Source: Ectocarpus siliculosus (lineage: Eukaryota; Sar; Phaeophyceae; Ectocarpales; Ectocarpaceae). From it: a DNA stretch of 64,000 bases. Positions within the stretch are counted from its first letter, which is position 1; each line of letters begins with the position of its first letter. Made by a program: the position numbers and the translations under genes. The stretch spans positions 69,808-133,807 of the forward strand of contig FN649003.1 of assembly GCA_000310025.1 (NCBI GenBank). Direction: 5' to 3'. A model generated the notes under the pieces. It did not search any database and was not told the origin of the DNA. It saw only the letters and a program-made list of their open reading frames with translations. Shown piece by piece: positions 61,256 through 64,000 of this stretch.

Positions 61256-62002
61256 TACGAAGCGCACCACTGCAAAGAACAATCACGCGCGGAACGACGA
61301 CACTACACTCTTAATTGGTGCTATCCTCAACAACAAAGACACGAAGATAGCATTGGGCATGCTGTCGTGTATCGCCTACATCCGATGCGTGCCGTGTGGC
61401 GGTCGTCAACAAACTCCTCATAATATCGTCACGTACGAAGGCTTTGTGCAACAACGCGTACAATAGGTCCCAAGCGTCGTGTGCTCTCGCCCCCCCAAAA
61501 ATACCACCGCAATAATCACGTCATATATTGTACAAAGATTATATTGCCTGGACAAAACCCAACCTTTGTCGGTCATCTTCTTCCCATCCCAGTGCGGGAC
61601 GTGAGATCTTCCTCAACGGACTACAGCCAAACAAAAACTCAGATATTAAGACATTAACAGTAGAGGATCGCGCACGTAATCATTTCCATCACCTAGATTT
61701 CTGTGCGGTGCTATGCATACCATCCTCAAGCAATTTCCACAACGAATACGGTAGGAATACAGTATGTCGCGCACATCACACATTTTATCTCCATTCCGGT
61801 TCTGTGCCATGTTATCATCCTCAGCATCGTGAGGAGGGCCTCCCATAAATGGCAGAGCTAAACATATGTCGCGCGCATAAGCTACTGTGCGGCCGCGACA
61901 GCCACTATTCACTGCAAACCCCGAGCAGGTTTCGCTGCTGGCAAGCTAAAACTACCTCGACGTGGATCCGCAATCGCTTATCGAACGACAATTGTTTCCG
62001 GT

Positions 62003-63363
62003 TCATTTAACGCAGCATCGCTGGATACTCTTGACTTCGTCCGAGGTGATCATTTCCAGCCGCTGCGCGTCGGTGTTGATCCACTCGTCGTACACGCTGT
62101 ACTCGTTGAGAGTTGTCTTCCACTCGATGCCGTACACCTGGAATACGAGAACGTCACCAACAGACCACAACCACAACAACAACAACAACAACAACACGCG
62201 ACGAGTAAAACGGTGTCCCCAGTACGTAACGAAGTCGACGTGGTTCACCGAAGAGGGGCACGAAGCAATTGCCAAGTTCCTCTGCCTATTTTCTTTACTG
62301 GTGCCAACATTTACTCGTCGGCAATCATTATACCGTGTCGGGTTCTACGTCAAAGTCACACTTCACAGACATGTAACAGGTTTCTGTGCTAGAAGCTGCT
62401 GCTCTGCCCGTTTTCATTGCTGGTGGGAACATTTACTCGTCGACAATGGCTACATCCTGTAGGGTTCTACGCCAAAGTCGGACTTCACAGAAACTTCGTG
62501 TCCTCCCTACCCGAGGCCAGAAAAAAGAAGAGGGTGCCTAGACGAGCACTGGTTTTCGCAGGGCGCAACACACTCATTGAGAATCTTTATCCTTACCTCA
62601 ACGTCTGGCCTGTAGAGGCAGATCCGATCGACGAAGAACGGTCCTCCTCGAGCGCACGACGTCGGGAGGAAGAACCGCTTCGCCCGCGAATGCCTGACCA
62701 ACAAGCGGGTGATGGACGATTTTGCCAGGACCACGTTCTCGGCGCACAGCATGTCCCGGAGGTCCGTGTACAAGTCGCGGTCCTGGAGTTGGACGTGGTG
62801 GTTATCCACACGCACAGTAAGGCGAAAAAAAAACACAGTGGTTGTAAGCGGTGCAGCGTACCCGAGTGATTAACGATAGTGGCTGTGGCAAGTCCGGGAG
62901 CTTCGAAGATGGTGGGAGGGTTAAAAAGACAGTCGGAGGTTCGAAGACGAGCTTTCCACGAAAGTTACACTTCTTGAGGTTGAAGAACTGCGGGCGCATC
63001 CCAAATCAAGCCTAGTTTGACTGCGTTTGCACTCACGAAAGACAAATGTTAATAGGTGTGTCGACAAATACAGTGATAACACAAGCGAAAGATGTTTCGA
63101 GTTAAGCGGACGCCACCAGCTTGGCTTCCCTGCATCTTCAATCCTACCTTACGGAATCTGTCTTCGCTTGTCTTCGGCAACACAACACTTGAACTCTCCT
63201 ACTCTCCCTCACAAAGTCATCGCACCGGATAGAAGTTGGCGGGCGCCCCCAAGAGCCCTTGCTTGTCCAGCTCCTGCAACACGCCGAAGGTCGGGTTGAA
63301 CTCCCTCTGAATCCTGGCGTTTGTCAAGACGGAGATGTTGCTCCATGGCCTGCTGCCTATCAC
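62003..63363 (-). CDS. Partial secretory-type enzyme gene, glycosyltransferase-like (3' part)
   Basis: Three exons in phase 0 are clear: 63363-63226 (46 codons), 62782-62597 (62 codons) and 62137-62003 (44 codons plus stop). They encode SRPWSNISVLTNARIQREF, DLRDMLCAENVVLAKSSITR followed by AKRFFLPTSC, and EYSVYDEWINTDAQRLEMI. An 'AENVVLxKSS..T' segment before a short loop, then a surface-exposed end, recalls the C-terminal donor-binding part of some fucosyl- or other GT-B-type transferases, but I cannot name the family. Codon use is GC3-rich with good splice sites, so it is a real gene. The 5' exons would lie above 63.4 kb, where the sequence turns unreliable. Its position next to two sulfotransferases and two glycosyltransferases fits a role in glycan synthesis; that is inference. 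Confidence 0.6.
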
Positions 63364-63654
63364 CTTGAGATAGAATTGGAGGGGTGGCTTTTGGGGGCCA
63401 CGGGGATGTTGTGGGGTCGGATCACAAAGGGAGGGAAGCGTCTTCAGTACATGCAGGGTTGGGGCGTGGCTTGCACGATTACGCGGGTGGCACGAGTCGA
63501 GCATTGCTCTTTTTGTGTTAAAACCTGACAAGAGATATCTTGATGGCCTCCCCGGGGTACGGGCAACCAGGCATTGGTCAGTCCTATGTGTTTTTGTTTT
63601 GACGAAACACAGCGGCGGTGAATATGTACACTCTCTCTAGGTTGTTTTCGGGCA

Positions 63655-64000
63655 GGGTTACCGGGGGGGGGGGGGGGGGGGGGGGGGGCCCAAAAACGGG
63701 CCAGCCCAAATTTTTAAACCTTTAACCCCCCCCCCCCCAAAAACGGGGGGGGGAAACCCCGGGTTTTCCCCGGAACGGGGTTCCCATTACCCAAAGGGAA
63801 AACCCCGGGGAAATTTCCCCAAGCCCCAAAAGGGGGGCCCCCCCCCCCCCAAAGGGGGTTGGGCCTTTTGGGTTTTTTTCTTTGGGGAAAAAAAAAACCC
63901 GGAAAGGGGTATTTTTTTTTTGGGGGCTTTTCCTCCCAAAAAAAGTTTAAAAACTTTTAAAAAAGCCCGCGGGGGGGTGGACCAATTTAAAAAAAAGGGG
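63655..64000. other. Probable low-quality sequence
   Basis: From the 26-base G-run at 63662 onwards nearly every base occurs in a run of two to ten, with runs of G, C, A and T alternating. This differs from any other part of the window and resembles over-called homopolymers at the end of a poor read or contig. It should not be interpreted biologically. Confidence 0.8.

Larger units (their letters stand above)
58927..61990. other. Mostly repeats; no recognisable gene
   Basis: The segment 59090-59430 is dotted with ACCGCC/GGCGGT words. A 112-codon minus frame there is Pro/Arg-rich, and similar CCGCC-rich sequence lies at 53990-54300 in the sulfotransferase upstream region. The tandem repeats at 60.8-61.25 kb are listed separately. 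Confidence 0.35.

Noticed and set aside
1-64000. CRISPR array, rRNA operon or integrated large DNA virus
   Set aside because: No regularly spaced identical repeats, no rRNA signature and no viral capsid or polymerase genes. EsV-1-7 repeats alone do not indicate a provirus, because they are abundant in brown algal genomes.

Overview
The window is nuclear DNA from a multicellular brown alga (Phaeophyceae, Ectocarpus-like). This rests on EsV-1-7 cysteine/histidine repeats, genes split into many short exons by introns of roughly 100-1500 bp with GT-AG borders, an abundance of secretory-pathway glycosyltransferases and sulfotransferases, and many dispersed repeats and transposon remnants. There is no bacterial-style operon, CRISPR array or rRNA. 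Only a small part of the window is exonic. Gene models below were built by hand from splice signals, intron phase and paralogue comparison.

Region 1 (about 0.5-20 kb) holds a duplicated segment. One copy is at 0.5-7.1 kb and the other at 15.8-20.0 kb, both on the minus strand. Each copy carries an EsV-1-7-repeat gene and, beside it, a gene of unknown function encoding an alanine-rich N-terminus, a hydrophobic segment and an acidic charged exon. Splice sites and phases of the unknown gene match between copies, so it is a real gene. The second EsV-1-7 copy has about nine repeats but is wrecked by several frameshifts and a stop. Between and after the copies (7-15.8 kb and 20-27 kb) are dispersed repeats, two elements with inverted ends and a 5'-truncated LINE fragment.

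Region 2 (27.4-63.4 kb) is notable for carbohydrate genes. It contains two DxD nucleotide-sugar transferases of the PF03407 type (one intronless at 27.4 kb, one with four exons at 35.3-38.3 kb), a family-2-type sulfotransferase with seven exons (minus strand, 42.6-47.6 kb), a PAPS sulfotransferase with a canonical PKSGTTWL loop in nine exons (plus strand, 54.5-58.9 kb), and a partial minus-strand gene at 62.0-63.4 kb that looks secretory and enzyme-like. Together they could build and sulfate cell-wall or matrix polysaccharide in the Golgi; a shared pathway is inference.

Mobile DNA in region 2 includes a nearly full-length APE-type LINE (about 31.1-35.15 kb, one nonsense and one frameshift lesion) lying head-to-head with the second glycosyltransferase, and a 919-bp hAT-type non-autonomous element with a perfect 16-bp inverted repeat and an exact 8-bp target duplication, which appears to split an exon of an unrecognised gene. 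The last about 340 bases are homopolymer-inflated and look like sequence artefact.
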